NCBI GenBank assembly: GCA_017544265.1
Contig: JAFYEM010000049.1
Span: 1 to 42,510, forward strand
DNA length: 42,510 bases
DNA from: Bacteroidales bacterium
GTDB taxonomy: Bacteria > Bacteroidota > Bacteroidia > Bacteroidales > UBA932
Direction of reading: 5' to 3'
The notes under the pieces are model-generated. The model was not told the origin of the DNA and made no database searches. It saw nothing but the letters and a program-made list of their open reading frames with translations. Positions 42,074-42,510 of this stretch are shown here, piece after piece; within the stretch, counting starts at the first letter, position 1, and each line of letters starts with the position of its first letter. The position numbers and the translations under genes are program-made.

Positions 42074-42510
42074 TTAAAAACCGAATGCACGGCGTATATC
42101 TTCCACAACATCAAGTTTTTCCCATCCGAAGAACTGTACTTTCTTCCGGCGGGGAGTATCACCGTCGAAGACCGTCACTTCCTGGACATACGGCTCGCGG
42201 CCCATGTGGCCGTAGGCGGCAGTGGGGGCATAGATAGGGTTCTTCAGGCCGAAGCGCTCCACTATCTTGGCCGGACGGAGGTCGAAAATCTCCGGGATTC
42301 TCTCTGCTATCAGTTCATCGCTGAGGCCCTGGCGGGCTGTTCCGCGCGTGTCCACATAGACACTCACGGGGCGGGCGATGCCGATGGCATAGGAAAGTTG
42401 CACGAGCATCTCGTCAGCGACTCCGGCAGCCACCATGTTTTTCGCGATATGACGGGCGGCATAGGCGGCGCTGCGATCGACCTTGGACGGATCCTTGCCG
42501 GAGAAGGCGC
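42074..42510 (-). CDS. metK: S-adenosylmethionine synthetase, C-terminal part (runs off the window)
   Basis: The frame is open from the window edge and gives the last 145 residues: [20 protein letters not shown], a signature of the MetK C-terminal domain with its ATP/methionine-binding Lys and Asp, then [20 protein letters not shown] and [12 protein letters not shown]. It makes S-adenosylmethionine from methionine and ATP. The C-terminal extension ending [12 protein letters not shown] is the longer bacteroidal type. The gene ends 57 bp before the receptor start on the same strand, and no terminator is evident in that gap. Confidence 0.95.
   Translation of the reverse strand, partial: AFSGKDPSKVDRSAAYAARHIAKNMVAAGVADEMLVQLSYAIGIARPVSVYVDTRGTARQGLSDELIAERIPEIFDLRPAKIVERFGLKNPIYAPTAAYGHMGREPYVQEVTVFDGDTPRRKKVQFFGWEKLDVVEDIRRAFGF

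Overview
The window comes from a member of the Bacteroidota, most likely Bacteroidales. This rests on a SusC/SusD pair with an STN-type receptor, FecR and an ECF sigma factor of the Bacteroidota type, BACON, IPT/TIG and PCMD domains, many lipoproteins, and promoters of the TAnnTTTG (-7) type. There are no rRNA or tRNA genes, insertion sequences or CRISPR arrays. The genus cannot be named from the sequence alone.

Layout. (1) 1-10.7 kb, minus strand: one tightly packed operon reading fecR, susC, susD, a NAGPA-type phosphodiester glycosidase lipoprotein, two IPT/TIG + NHL lipoproteins, an endonuclease/exonuclease/phosphatase-fold lipoprotein and a truncated Pro/Gln/Asp-rich lipoprotein. The ECF sigma gene is divergent (10776-11297, plus) and is followed at 20 bp by a PDDEXK (DUF1016/YhcG-like) nuclease with a winged-helix tail. 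This looks like a sigma/anti-sigma-controlled glycan uptake locus, possibly for a phosphodiester-containing substrate. (2) 12.7-17.7 kb: housekeeping genes trmH-like, pspC and lysS (minus), then a PCMD-domain secreted protein, a family 4 glycosyltransferase and a small lipoprotein (plus). (3) 17.7-23.5 kb, minus: a six-gene efflux operon (tolC-like, hlyD-like, two ABC ATPases, two ABC-2 permeases) in which consecutive genes overlap by a few bases. (4) 23.5-26.0 kb: a candidate small RNA, an outer-membrane barrel protein, ssb and aroE. (5) 26.0-38.6 kb, minus: a starch/maltodextrin locus with four GH13 enzymes, a carbohydrate-binding lipoprotein and a nucleoside kinase, but no SusC/SusD. (6) 38.7-42.0 kb: an Oar-like TonB-dependent receptor, then the 3' part of metK.

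How the parts work together. In region 1 the STN domain of SusC, FecR and the sigma factor form a classical trans-envelope signalling chain that would induce import and processing of a glycan. In region 5 the two large GH13 lipoproteins with starch-binding modules are probably surface amylases, and the two smaller ones (a cyclomaltodextrinase type and a single-domain alpha-amylase type) probably act on imported oligosaccharides in the periplasm.

Most notable observations: the largest amylase gene is interrupted by one in-frame TGA that looks like a 3-bp tandem duplication; a 123-bp structured inverted-repeat element lies just behind it; the tolC/OMP intergenic region holds a promoter and terminator that would make an RNA of about 85-90 nt; and the region 1 locus pairs two phosphodiester-type hydrolases with SusC/SusD.
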